Assembly: GCF_009830105.1 (NCBI RefSeq)
Contig: NZ_WURB01000001.1
Location: 310,001-374,000 of the forward strand
Length of the DNA stretch: 64,000 nt
Source: Microvirga makkahensis
GTDB taxonomy: Bacteria; Pseudomonadota; Alphaproteobacteria; Rhizobiales; Beijerinckiaceae
Reading direction: 5' to 3'
The position numbers and the translations under genes are program-made. Below are positions 9,677-21,807 of the stretch, one piece after another (positions within the stretch are counted from its first letter, which is position 1; every line of letters starts with the position of its first letter). The notes under the pieces were generated by a model, which was not told where the DNA came from, did no database searches, and saw nothing but the letters and a program-made list of their open reading frames with translations.

Positions 9677-11439
9677 TATCGGATGCCCCACGCGTTGAGG
9701 CGAGACATGAGAGGGAAGGGTTGCACCGGTGGCTCGAAGCGCGGAGGAATGCCGAGCAGAGGCGCGACGCGCTCGATGACGTTGCCCGTCACCGGCCCAG
9801 CATTCCAACCCGCAGTGGAGAAACCGTATGTGCCTTCGACCGCCTGCGGCTCGTCCATGATGGTCAGGAACACGTATTTCGGCTTGTCGGAGGGGACGAT
9901 GGCCGTGAACGTGGTGAGATTCTTATTCTTGGAATACCGGCCGTTGATGACCTTTTCCGCGGTGCCCGTCTTGCCACCCACAAAGAAGCCCGCAATGGCG
10001 GCCGTCGATGCGGAACCTGCCGGGTTGGAGGCGTTGAGGCGCATCACGTAGCGCATAGCCTCGCTGGTTTCAGGCTTGAGCACCTGCAGAGCCCCCTTGC
10101 GAGCTTCCTCCTCATCGCGCTTGAGGAATGTCGGCTTGATGAGCACGCCGCCGTTCACGAGTGCACCGACCGCCATGAGCGCCTGAAGGGGAGCGACAGC
10201 GAGACCGTGCCCGAAGGCGATGGTCATGGTGTTGAGCTCGCCCCAGCGCGGCGGGATGATCGGCAATGCGCTTTCGGGCAGCTCCGTTTCGAGGCGCGTG
10301 AGCTGTCCCATCTTGCGCAGAAACGCCTTGTGCCCTTCGACACCGATGCCGAGCGCCATTCGCGCCGTCCCGATGTTGGAGGAATGGATGAACACCTCCG
10401 GCGTGGTAAGAATGCGACGCGTGGGGTGATAATCGCCGATCGTGAACCGGCCATAACGCAACCCCGATCGGGCGTCGAAGGTCGAATTGATGTTGTACTT
10501 GCCGGAATCGAGCGCCATCGCGACGGTCAGCGCCTTGAAGGTCGACCCCATCTCGAAAACACCGACATTGAGGCGGTTGATGCGGTCCTTTTCCAGAGCA
10601 TCGACGGGGTTGTTGGGATCGTAATCGGGAAGCGAGACAAGGGCGATCACCTCGCCCGTGTTCACGTCCATGATCGCGCCGGCAGTCGCCTTTGCCTTGA
10701 ACTTCGCCATCCCCTTCATCAGCTCGTCGCGCAGGGCGTGCTGCACGCGCAGATCGATGGAGAGCTGCACGGGCTTCAGATCCGCGGCGGAAATGTTGAA
10801 GCCCGCACCGTTGAGGTCCTGCAGGCCCATACTGTCAATGTATTTCTCAATGCCAGCGATGCCCACGTTGTCGACATTGGCGAAGCCCAGCACGTGCGCC
10901 GCGGCCTCCGCGTTGGGATAAACGCGCTTGTTCTCGGGCAGGAAGCCTACGCCCGGGATGCCGAGACGATGCACTTCGGCCTGCTGGCGCGGTGTGATCT
11001 CGCGCTTAACCCAGACGAACCCTCTTTTGGTGTTGAGCTTGTTGCGAAGCTCGGTTGCGTCAAGATCGGGCAGAACGGCGGTGAGCAGCTCCACCGCCTC
11101 GTCCTTGTCGACGATGTTGCGCGGCTCCGCGAACACGGAGACCATCTTCACATCCGTGGCGAGAATATCGCCGTTGCGGTCCACGATGTCGGGACGGGCC
11201 GCGGAAATCTCTGAGGACGCAGCGCGGCGCACCTCGCTGGTATTCTCGCTCGTCACGGCGAGTTGCACGAGGCGTCCACCGATCACGGTGAAGAGACCGG
11301 CGAAGCAGAGGGCCGCCAGACTCACACGCGACGTGCTTTTGTCGAGGCGCAACCGGAACAGCTCGCTGGCATAGGAGTAGATCCCCCTTTTGGGCGGAGG
11401 GCTCTTCGCTTTCAGTTCAAGTTGAGGCTCGTGCAGCAC
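9676..11439 (-). CDS. ftsI: Peptidoglycan D,D-transpeptidase FtsI (PBP3)
   Basis: FtsI is the septal class B penicillin-binding protein, partner of FtsW. The 587-aa protein has a cytoplasmic N-terminus, one membrane segment around residues 40-60, a PBP dimerisation domain and a transpeptidase domain with the three catalytic boxes: STFK (S299-K302), SSN (S353-N355) and KTG (490-492). It lies five bases after ftsL and overlaps murE by one base. A rhizobial-style basic proline-rich cytoplasmic tail (KSPPPKRG) precedes the membrane helix. Confidence 0.96.
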   Translation of the reverse strand: MLHEPQLELKAKSPPPKRGIYSYASELFRLRLDKSTSRVSLAALCFAGLFTVIGGRLVQLAVTSENTSEVRRAASSEISAARPDIVDRNGDILATDVKMVSVFAEPRNIVDKDEAVELLTAVLPDLDATELRNKLNTKRGFVWVKREITPRQQAEVHRLGIPGVGFLPENKRVYPNAEAAAHVLGFANVDNVGIAGIEKYIDSMGLQDLNGAGFNISAADLKPVQLSIDLRVQHALRDELMKGMAKFKAKATAGAIMDVNTGEVIALVSLPDYDPNNPVDALEKDRINRLNVGVFEMGSTFKALTVAMALDSGKYNINSTFDARSGLRYGRFTIGDYHPTRRILTTPEVFIHSSNIGTARMALGIGVEGHKAFLRKMGQLTRLETELPESALPIIPPRWGELNTMTIAFGHGLAVAPLQALMAVGALVNGGVLIKPTFLKRDEEEARKGALQVLKPETSEAMRYVMRLNASNPAGSASTAAIAGFFVGGKTGTAEKVINGRYSKNKNLTTFTAIVPSDKPKYVFLTIMDEPQAVEGTYGFSTAGWNAGPVTGNVIERVAPLLGIPPRFEPPVQPFPLMSRLNAWGIR

Positions 11440-11444
11440 GGGGG

Positions 11445-11840
11445 TTACCGTCTCGGGGTTTGCGTCGACAGGATTCGGGCTACGTTGCTTGTGTCCTTCG
11501 GCGTCGCCGTCGGCTCAAGCAGACCGAGCGCTTCGAGCTTGCGGCCGATCTCGTCCCCGCGTTCCGGGCGATCCGGCAGATCGGACAAGCGCGCCAGCTG
11601 CTGAATCTTCAAAGGTTGGAGATCGAGATGCTGATCGGCAGCCACCTGCAGACGATCCGGCCGGTCGAGATATTGCCATTCCGCCTGCAGCACGGCGATA
11701 GCCTCGCGTTCGCGCTGCACCTTCGATTTCAGCTTCGCCACCTGCTCGGCATAGTAGATCGTGTCGTATTTGATCGAATAGGCATAGCCCGCCGACAGGA
11801 TCAGGGCGGTGATCGCGACAATATGGAGCAGCTTGGTCAT
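11445..11840 (-). CDS. ftsL: Cell division protein FtsL
   Basis: FtsL is the small bitopic divisome scaffold that pairs with FtsB and helps activate FtsWI. The ATG at 11840 overlaps the rsmH stop as ATGA and gives 131 aa. A single membrane segment covers roughly residues 5-25 ([20 protein letters not shown]). A heptad-rich coiled coil follows (about 30-60), ending in the conserved [15 protein letters not shown] segment seen in alphaproteobacterial FtsL. Sequence conservation in this family is weak, so synteny between rsmH and ftsI carries much of the call. Confidence 0.9.
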   Translation of the reverse strand: MTKLLHIVAITALILSAGYAYSIKYDTIYYAEQVAKLKSKVQREREAIAVLQAEWQYLDRPDRLQVAADQHLDLQPLKIQQLARLSDLPDRPERGDEIGRKLEALGLLEPTATPKDTSNVARILSTQTPRR

Positions 11841-12886
11841 CGGCGCCCTCCTCTTTTCTCCGCGGTCTGCGGCAACTCGGCCAACATGGTGATGGCACTC
11901 AACGGTTCCTGCGGCGGCACGGCTGTACGAGCTCCTGCTCGGAGCTTCGCCGAACGCGCACGGGGATTGCGCGCCATTTCCTGCTCGCCGGGACCGACGG
12001 GGCCCTTCGTAATGGCCTGAAAGGTTGGCTCCGCGGCAGCGAGCGTCGGCATGTGGCGCGATCCGCCCGGCGTGCGTCCGGTACGGGCTGCGAAGAATTG
12101 CTTCACGATCCGATCTTCCAACGAATGGAAAGTGACGACGACGAGCCGACCGCCGGGCTTCAGTATGCACTCGGCCGCATGCAAGGCACGCACCAATTCA
12201 CCCAGCTCATCGTTGACCGCAATGCGAAGGCCCTGGAACACTCGCGTCGCTGGATGGATGCCGCCCGGCTCCTGGCGGATCAGCGCCGCAACGAGATCGG
12301 CGAGCTGACGCGTCGTCTGGAACGGCTCTCTGCGGCGCGCCTCAATGATTGCGCGAGCAACGGCCCGGGCACGGCGCTCCTCTCCATAGTGATAGAAGAT
12401 ATCCGCGAGTTCGGCCTCTGAGGATTCATTGACGATGTCGGCGGCGCTTGGCCCCTCCCGCTCCATGCGCATGTCGAGCGGACCATCGTTGCGGAACGAG
12501 AAACCGCGCTCCGCCTGATCGAGCTGCATGGACGAGACACCGATATCGAGAACGACGCCGTCGACACTCTCGAACCCCTGCCCCCGCGCGATCTCGTCGA
12601 GATCGCCGAAGCGGCCAGGCACGAGCATCAGGCGCTTCTTGAATCGTGCAGCCAACGGCGCGCCTCCCGCAATAGCGTCGGGGTCGCGGTCGATGGCAAT
12701 GATCTTGTTCTGAGGATGAGCATCGAGAATGGCGCGGGAGTATCCGCCCGCACCGAACGTGCCATCGATGAATACGCCGCCGCGTTTTACATCGAGCGCA
12801 CTGCACACCTCTCCCAGGAGCACAGGAACGTGACGGGTCGGTCCGCCAGCGGCTCCGGCTCCTGGGCCGTCGCCGCGTCCCATCAT
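11837..12886 (-). CDS. rsmH: 16S rRNA (cytosine(1402)-N4)-methyltransferase RsmH
   Basis: RsmH methylates N4 of C1402 in 16S rRNA. The ATG at 12886 gives 349 aa, overlaps the mraZ stop as ATGA and is preceded by GGAG about 11 bases upstream. A second in-frame ATG follows at once, at 12883. The SAM motif [10 protein letters not shown], the [12 protein letters not shown] segment and the closing [13 protein letters not shown] are characteristic. An Ala/Gly-rich leader precedes RHVPVLL, which is where many homologues begin. It is the second gene of the dcw operon. Confidence 0.96.
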   Translation of the reverse strand: MMGRGDGPGAGAAGGPTRHVPVLLGEVCSALDVKRGGVFIDGTFGAGGYSRAILDAHPQNKIIAIDRDPDAIAGGAPLAARFKKRLMLVPGRFGDLDEIARGQGFESVDGVVLDIGVSSMQLDQAERGFSFRNDGPLDMRMEREGPSAADIVNESSEAELADIFYHYGEERRARAVARAIIEARRREPFQTTRQLADLVAALIRQEPGGIHPATRVFQGLRIAVNDELGELVRALHAAECILKPGGRLVVVTFHSLEDRIVKQFFAARTGRTPGGSRHMPTLAAAEPTFQAITKGPVGPGEQEMARNPRARSAKLRAGARTAVPPQEPLSAITMLAELPQTAEKRGGRR

Positions 12887-13380
12887 TGCTCCCGCACTCC
12901 TGGTGAGGTGTTCTGTACCATACGTGGCTCCATGATCCGGGTTCCCAACACCTTCTTCAGGTCTCGGACCTTTGTGCGCGCCTCCTCCAAGTGCGCACGG
13001 AAACGCTCGGGCTCCCAAATCTGGAACTTGTGACCGAGTCCGACGAACGTCACCGTGTCGCCAATCCCGGCATGTACTTTTACTGTGTCCGTCAGGATGA
13101 CACGCCCCTCCGGATCGACTTTGAGAATTTCGCTGGTCCCGAACAATGCGGTCGACAGCTGATCCCGTTCGTCCGAATAGGGCGACAGCGTCGACAAGAA
13201 CGCATCGATCTCGTTCAGAAGCATATTGCCACCTGCGTCCAACGCCTGCGCATCGAGCGCAGGATGAACGTAGAGTCCCTCGAACCCGTCCCTGGCCAAG
13301 ACGGCCCGGAAGGATGCGGGGATCGAGACGCGACCCTTCGAATCCAACTTGTTGGTGAAATTGGACACGAAGCGGTTCAT
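12883..13380 (-). CDS. mraZ: Transcriptional regulator / division protein MraZ
   Basis: MraZ is a SpoVT/AbrB-like DNA-binding protein that represses the dcw promoter in the bacteria where it has been studied. The 165-aa protein starts [22 protein letters not shown], the first AbrB-like repeat. A second repeat follows with [13 protein letters not shown], then an IWEPERF motif. It is the first gene of the cluster; an upstream array of TGGG repeats (13526-13560) is its likely binding site. Only a distant GGGAG lies upstream of the ATG at 13380, but homology supports this start. Confidence 0.95.
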   Translation of the reverse strand: MNRFVSNFTNKLDSKGRVSIPASFRAVLARDGFEGLYVHPALDAQALDAGGNMLLNEIDAFLSTLSPYSDERDQLSTALFGTSEILKVDPEGRVILTDTVKVHAGIGDTVTFVGLGHKFQIWEPERFRAHLEEARTKVRDLKKVLGTRIMEPRMVQNTSPGVREQ

Positions 13381-13525
13381 TGGCCGCAGCTCGCAAGCTC
13401 CCGATTGTCAGCCCCCCAGCAGACCTCGACAGCCTGCCACCCGTTTCCGGCGCTAACGCCACTTTCCGCAGCAGGATGTCATCGCCTCTTGTGCGCTTGA
13501 CGCCCTCTTCGGAAGACACCGTCGA

Positions 13526-13565
13526 CGGGATAGTTTGGGATAACATGGGAGTATATGGGCGTCAA
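13526..13565 (-). promoter_or_regulatory. Candidate MraZ operator array and dcw promoter
   Basis: On the plus strand TGGGA, TGGGA and TGGGC start at 13536, 13546 and 13556, exactly 10 bp apart, with a weaker CGGGA one period earlier at 13526. MraZ is known to bind TGGGN repeats spaced by five bases. Reading toward mraZ, TTGACG (13565-13560) with a 17-base spacer to TATCCC (13542-13537) could be the promoter, so the boxes would lie across it. The boxes are seen directly; the promoter assignment is inference. Confidence 0.7.
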
Positions 13566-13689
13566 CGGAACGGGGATGGAGCGCAAGCCTGGCGACGGGC
13601 ACGCTCCATCAGACGCATTTAGGGTTAATGAATCGTAAGCGGGACAAGGATTTGGTCCGCTTTGTCGCAGTTTCGAGCCTGTGGAAAAA

Positions 13690-14083
<394 letters not shown>

Positions 14084-14128
14084 ATTGGGATGTGGTGCGA
14101 AATGGAGGTCCACGTCAAGGCCTGACGA

Positions 14129-14851
14129 TCAATCGGCCGCAGCCGTGATCACCTTCACCTTCGCGCAATAGGCTCGAGAGGCTTTGGTCATGGCCGTCGT
14201 CCGGTGGCCGAACTGGTAGCGCAGGATCGTGCCGCAGGTGTCGCCCCCTGCGAGCTTGTAGGCTTGGGCGAGATACTTCAGCCCGTAGCGCAGATTGGTC
14301 TCGGCATCGAGCAACCCGGCAACACTGCCCTGATAACCCAGTGACTGGGCGGTCCGGTAATTGATCTGGGTCAGACCGATATTGGGGCCGTTGCGGGCGC
14401 CGGGATTATAGCGGCTTTCGAGGCGCACCACCGCATCGGCCAGCTCGTACGGCAAGCCGTTCTCCGACGCGAAGCGGACAATCAGAGGCTTGAGAGCGGC
14501 GGCCTTGGCTGCATTGGTCCGCGCCAAGCGGGAACGGACCGGCCGCTCTATGGGAAGGGAAGCCGTTGCTTCGACACCCGTGTCGTCCGATCCGCCCCTT
14601 TTCGCGGCATTGGTAATCCTGGCGCCCTTTTCAGATTTTGCCGCCTGGCCTGCGCCAGCGGTATCGACATCTTCCCGGCCAGCGAGCGCAGTGGCGGCTG
14701 CCCGCACCTCTTCGGCGTGAGCACGCGCGAGAGCGGCCGCTTCGTCGGGAGGAATGACATTGCCTTCGGCTCGGGCCTGAAGTGCCGGGATAGACAAGGC
14801 CGAGCTTACAGCCGCGACCGCCATGGTTCTCGATAAATACTGCCAAGTCAT
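14129..14851 (-). CDS. Lytic transglycosylase SLT-domain protein
   Basis: Predicted to cleave peptidoglycan glycan strands in the periplasm. Starting at the ATG at 14851 (240 aa) gives a signal peptide ending near ALQARA (residue 28). Upstream codons in this frame would need a TTG start at 14902. A low-complexity linker is followed by the SLT domain from about residue 120, with the catalytic glutamate in RLESRYNPGA (E145), NIGLTQINYRTAQSLGY and NLRYGLKYLAQAY. It is small and single-domain, like transglycosylases of type IV/invasion accessory genes, but stands alone here next to rnpB. The specific role is unknown. Confidence 0.85.
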   Translation of the reverse strand: MTWQYLSRTMAVAAVSSALSIPALQARAEGNVIPPDEAAALARAHAEEVRAAATALAGREDVDTAGAGQAAKSEKGARITNAAKRGGSDDTGVEATASLPIERPVRSRLARTNAAKAAALKPLIVRFASENGLPYELADAVVRLESRYNPGARNGPNIGLTQINYRTAQSLGYQGSVAGLLDAETNLRYGLKYLAQAYKLAGGDTCGTILRYQFGHRTTAMTKASRAYCAKVKVITAAAD

Positions 14852-14938
14852 GACGAAACCCCAAATGGCACAGGTCGCGGAGAAGCGCTGGGTGGAGACC
14901 AAATAAGGCGAAGTTGTGGCCCGACGATCTCATTCCTG

Positions 14939-14967
14939 TTCAATTGACGTTCAAGCTAGACGTTCAA
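14939..14967 (-). promoter_or_regulatory. TTGAAC repeat cluster upstream of the transglycosylase
   Basis: The 9-mer GACGTTCAA occurs at 14946-14954 and again at 14959-14967, a 13-bp period; a further TTCAA lies at 14939-14943. Read toward the transglycosylase gene these are three TTGAAC units about 90-115 bp before its start. They could be operator half-sites or alternative -35 boxes. Function is not known. Confidence 0.35.
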
Positions 14968-15147
14968 ATGCATCGGCCCGAACCCAAGAAAGAGCGGTGG
15001 AATAGCCTGTGCGCCTTAACACACTTTTTTCTACAGCTCATTTGACCGACAAGGAACTTCTTCCACATGTCGGGAGTTGGCGTCAGCGTAAGGTCAAGCT
15101 AAGTAGAGTTGGGCAGCCTATAGCCCGCTAGATACAGGGAAGCCTCC

Positions 15148-15426
15148 ATGAAGAAGATCATTACCGCGATTGCCGCCGGTGCTCTCACCCTCTCGATGGC
15201 AGCCTGCAACACTCCCGGCGAGCGGGCAGTCGGCGGTGCCGCTGTTGGCGGCCTTGCCGGCGCGGCCATCGGCGGCGCTGCCACGGGACGTGCCAGCGGC
15301 GCCCTTGCTGGTGCAGCCATCGGCGCGGCCGGCGGCGCAGTCGTCGGCGCAGCAACGGCTCCGCGTGGCCCGGCCTGCCCCTACGGCACGTATCAGGACA
15401 TGTACGGCAACATCTACTGCCGCTAA
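15148..15426 (+). CDS. Glycine-zipper small lipoprotein
   Basis: A 92-aa envelope protein with a lipoprotein-type signal: two lysines, a hydrophobic stretch and a cysteine at residue 20 in LSMAAC, a slightly atypical lipobox. Residues 30-75 are a glycine-zipper region of repeated GAAIGG/AGAAIGAAGG motifs, which can pack as membrane-spanning helices. The tail CPYGTYQDMYGNIYC has two cysteines and aromatic residues, seen in small proteobacterial lipoproteins of unknown role. GGGAAG lies upstream of the ATG. A strong terminator follows, so it is monocistronic. No precise function can be assigned. Confidence 0.82.
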   Translation: MKKIITAIAAGALTLSMAACNTPGERAVGGAAVGGLAGAAIGGAATGRASGALAGAAIGAAGGAVVGAATAPRGPACPYGTYQDMYGNIYCR

Positions 15427-15449
15427 GACCGTCCCGGAAAGCGGATTTG

Positions 15450-15481
15450 GGGGCCGAGTTCTTCTCGGCCCCTTTTCTTTT
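15450..15481 (+). terminator. Rho-independent terminator after the lipoprotein gene
   Basis: Perfect 9-bp stem GGGGCCGAG / CTCGGCCCC with loop TTCTT, followed by TTTTCTTTT. It ends three bases before the first possible start of the next gene, which argues that the djlA-like gene begins further downstream. Confidence 0.95.
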
Positions 15482-15510
15482 GCATGAAGTTGAGCGACCA
15501 CTGTCTCAAG

Positions 15511-16236
15511 ATGATTCAGTCGATTTGGGGTAAGTTGGGCGGTGCCGGCATCGGCATGGCACTTGGAGGGCCGATTGGCGCTCTCCTGGGTGGCGTTGCT
15601 GGGCACGTTCTGGTCGATCGCGAAGGCGCGCCTTTCGGAAAGCCGCCGCGCGACGTTCTGTTCACCATGGGCCTCGTCGCTCTCGCGGCGAAGATGGCGA
15701 AGGCCGACGGCGTGGTGGTGGACGTTGAGGTGAGGGCCTTCGAGCAGATCGTCGAGGTGCCGGAGAGCGAACACCCTCGCGTCCAGCGCCTGTTCGAACT
15801 CGCCATGCAGACCTCCGATGGTTTCGAATCCTATGCCCGGCAGATCGGCACGGAATTCAGGGAAGAGCCCGCCCTCCTGGAAGACGTGCTTGACGGCCTG
15901 TTCCATATCGCCAAGGCGGACGAGGCGGTCCACGAGGCGGAGTACGTTTACCTCAAGAACGTAGCGACGATCTTCGCGTTCTCGGAGACGGACTTTGAAC
16001 GCATTGCCGCCCGCCATGTAAGGCAGGCGGACGATCCCTATCTCATTCTCAAGGCGGACCGGGCCATGAGCGACAGCGAATTGAAGCGTCACTATCGCAA
16101 ACTGGTCGCCGACAACCATCCCGACCGGGAAATCGCCCGAGGTCTTCCGCCTGAGGCTGTCAAGATCGCAACGGAGCGGTTGGCTGCGATCAATGCCGCT
16201 TGGGAGCGCATCGCCGCCGAACGGGATCTCAGGTGA
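15511..16236 (+). CDS. djlA: DjlA-like TerB/J-domain co-chaperone
   Basis: A 241-aa protein with an N-terminal hydrophobic glycine-rich segment (residues 10-36, a likely membrane anchor as in DjlA), a TerB-like helical domain (about 50-170) and a C-terminal J domain with the HPD tripeptide at 203-205 that stimulates DnaK ATPase. I prefer the ATG at 15511 over 15484: the earlier one abuts the preceding terminator, and homologues begin near SIWGKL. Neither has a clear ribosome site. The J domain is at the end, as in DjlA. The amidase gene starts four bases downstream, so the two are probably co-transcribed. Confidence 0.85.
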   Translation: MIQSIWGKLGGAGIGMALGGPIGALLGGVAGHVLVDREGAPFGKPPRDVLFTMGLVALAAKMAKADGVVVDVEVRAFEQIVEVPESEHPRVQRLFELAMQTSDGFESYARQIGTEFREEPALLEDVLDGLFHIAKADEAVHEAEYVYLKNVATIFAFSETDFERIAARHVRQADDPYLILKADRAMSDSELKRHYRKLVADNHPDREIARGLPPEAVKIATERLAAINAAWERIAAERDLR

Positions 16237-16240
16237 ACGC

Positions 16241-17011
16241 ATGAACGCCCCTCTTTCCCCCGAAAGCCCCGTTGCCGCAAAGGTATTTCCTTCACCCAAT
16301 CACGGAGAGCGGAAGAACGGACGGCGCCCGAACCTACTGATCCTGCACTACACGGGCATGCCGGATGAAGGGGAGGCCTTGCAATGGCTATGCAATCCCG
16401 TGTCGCAGGTCTCGGCCCACTATTTCGTTTTCGGAGACGGACGCGTTCTGCAACTGGTGCCGGAAGCGCGGCGCGCCTGGCACGCGGGCATCTCGTCCTG
16501 GGACGGCGAGACGGACATCAACTCAAGCTCCATCGGCATCGAGATCGCCAACCCTGGCCACCCGGGCGGTCTGCCGCCCTACCCCGATGCGCAGATCGAG
16601 AGCGTGATTGCACTTGCAAGAGACATCGTGACCCGCTGGCGCATCCCGGCGACCCGCGTACTCGGCCACTCGGACGTTGCACCGGGCCGCAAGATCGATC
16701 CCGGCGAGACCTTTCCCTGGAGGCGCCTGCATGGTGCCGGGATCGGCCATTGGGTGCCACCCGCCACCTTGAACGACGGGCGCTTTTTCTCACGTGGCGA
16801 CCAGGGCATGCCCATTGAAGCCCTTCAGGCCATGCTCGCCATGTACGGCTACGGTCTGAAGATCAACGGCGTGTTCGACGAGGACACGGAAAAGGTGGTC
16901 GCCGCATTCCAGCGCCACTTCCGGCCCGAGCGCGTGGACGGCGTGGCCGACGCCTCCACCATCGCCACGTTGCGGGACCTCATCGCGAAGCGGCCGTCCG
17001 CAGAGGCCTGA
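16241..17011 (+). CDS. amiD: N-acetylmuramoyl-L-alanine amidase, AmiD type
   Basis: A zinc amidase that cuts the bond between MurNAc and L-alanine, usually on muropeptides. The start at 16241 (256 aa) has AGGTGAA seven bases upstream. The Amidase_2 domain spans about residues 15-165, with H36 (LILHYTGM), H143 and D153 as likely zinc ligands and E101 as catalytic acid. A PG_binding_1 domain with RGDQGMPIEALQAML follows from about 180. No signal peptide is visible, unlike the lipoprotein AmiD of E. coli, so a cytosolic, recycling-type role is possible. It is convergent with metH. Confidence 0.88.
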   Translation: MNAPLSPESPVAAKVFPSPNHGERKNGRRPNLLILHYTGMPDEGEALQWLCNPVSQVSAHYFVFGDGRVLQLVPEARRAWHAGISSWDGETDINSSSIGIEIANPGHPGGLPPYPDAQIESVIALARDIVTRWRIPATRVLGHSDVAPGRKIDPGETFPWRRLHGAGIGHWVPPATLNDGRFFSRGDQGMPIEALQAMLAMYGYGLKINGVFDEDTEKVVAAFQRHFRPERVDGVADASTIATLRDLIAKRPSAEA

Positions 17012-17019
17012 TACTCGCC

Positions 17020-17044
17020 TGTCATTCCATGCCGGGATGACAAC
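17020..17044. terminator. Candidate bidirectional hairpin between amidase and metH
   Basis: GTCATTCC and GGGATGAC (17021-17041) pair over 8 bp with one G-T wobble and a 5-base loop, in the 41-bp gap between two convergent genes. There is no clear T run. The CCGG..ATGAC wording resembles the dispersed palindromes at 26957 and 41456. Confidence 0.5.
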
Positions 17045-17052
17045 CTGGCACC

Positions 17053-20808
<3,756 letters not shown>

Positions 20809-20829
20809 CACAGTCTCTTTCGGTCGGAT

Positions 20830-20895
20830 GGGCTCCTGCCCAGCCCTCCATGCATTGCATGGCAAACGGAAATGCCTGGCCCATTGCCAGGCATT
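20830..20895 (-). other. Three consecutive hairpins between metF and metH
   Basis: The metF-metH gap holds AATGCCTGG/CCAGGCATT (20871-20895, 9-bp stem, 7-base loop), CCATGCA/TGCATGG (20848-20862) and GGGCT/AGCCC (20830-20846), all in the transcribed strand just upstream of the metH start. They may tune metH expression by attenuation, mRNA processing or masking of the ribosome site. No known riboswitch consensus was recognised. Confidence 0.6.
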
Positions 20896-20901
20896 GAGAT
20901 C

Positions 20902-21807
20902 TCAAGCCGCCACCTTCACGCTCTGATCACGCAACCCGAGCAGATGGCAGATCGCATAGACCAGGTCGGCGCGGTTCATGGTGTAGAAGTGAATTTCGCT
21001 CACGCCACGGTCGACGAGATCGATCACCTGCTCGGCCGCCACGGCGGCGGCCACGAGCTTGCGCGTTTCCACATCGTTGTCGAGGCCTTCGAAGCGGGCC
21101 GCCAGCCAGTCCGGGACGCTCGCGCCGGTTTTCGTCGCGAAATTCGCCGTCTGCTTGAAGTTCTGCACGGGCACGATGCCTGGCACGATGGGGATGTCGA
21201 TCCCCCGCGCGCGCACGCGGTCCAAATAGCGAAAATAATGGTCGTTGTCGAAGAAGAACTGGGTGATGGCGCGGTCCGCGCCGCAATCGACCTTCGCTTG
21301 CAGCGCGTCGATATCAGCCTCGAGCGAGGGGGCCTCGGGGTGTTTCTCAGGATAGGCGGAGACGGACACTTCGAAATCGCCTATCGCCTTGATCCCCGCT
21401 ACGAGATCGCAGGTCTGCCGATAGCCGCCGGGGTGTGGCTCATAGGCCGTGCCGATGCCCGCGACCGGATCGCCGCGCAGGGCCACGACGTGGCGCACGC
21501 CCGCGTCCCAGTAGGAGCGGACGACTTCATCGACCTCCTCCTTCGTCGCCGCCACGCAGGTCAGGTGCGCGGCGGGCTTGAGATGCGTGTCCTTCACGAT
21601 CCGGGACACCGTGGCATGGGTGCGCTCACGAGTGGAGCCGCCGGCGCCGTAGGTCACGGAGACGAATTGCGGGTTGAGCGGTGCAAGCCGCTGGATAGAG
21701 GCCCAGAGTGTCGCTTCCATCTCCGGCGTCCTCGGCGGAAAGAACTCGAAGGAGACCTTGATCGGGGAAGAGACCTGCCTGCTTGGGCGAAGGGTCAGGG
21801 GTGACAT
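20902..21807 (-). CDS. metF: 5,10-methylenetetrahydrofolate reductase MetF
   Basis: MetF reduces methylene-THF to 5-methyl-THF with FAD, supplying MetH. The start at 21807 (301 aa) overlaps the stop of the upstream regulator gene as TGATG; the open frame further upstream does not match the family. The FEFFPPRTPEMEATLW opening, FVSVTYGAGGS and RGDP (VALRGDPVAG) motifs are typical. Being translationally coupled to the ArsR-methyltransferase regulator and followed by metH, it forms a methionine-regeneration unit. Confidence 0.96.
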   Translation of the reverse strand: MSPLTLRPSRQVSSPIKVSFEFFPPRTPEMEATLWASIQRLAPLNPQFVSVTYGAGGSTRERTHATVSRIVKDTHLKPAAHLTCVAATKEEVDEVVRSYWDAGVRHVVALRGDPVAGIGTAYEPHPGGYRQTCDLVAGIKAIGDFEVSVSAYPEKHPEAPSLEADIDALQAKVDCGADRAITQFFFDNDHYFRYLDRVRARGIDIPIVPGIVPVQNFKQTANFATKTGASVPDWLAARFEGLDNDVETRKLVAAAVAAEQVIDLVDRGVSEIHFYTMNRADLVYAICHLLGLRDQSVKVAA

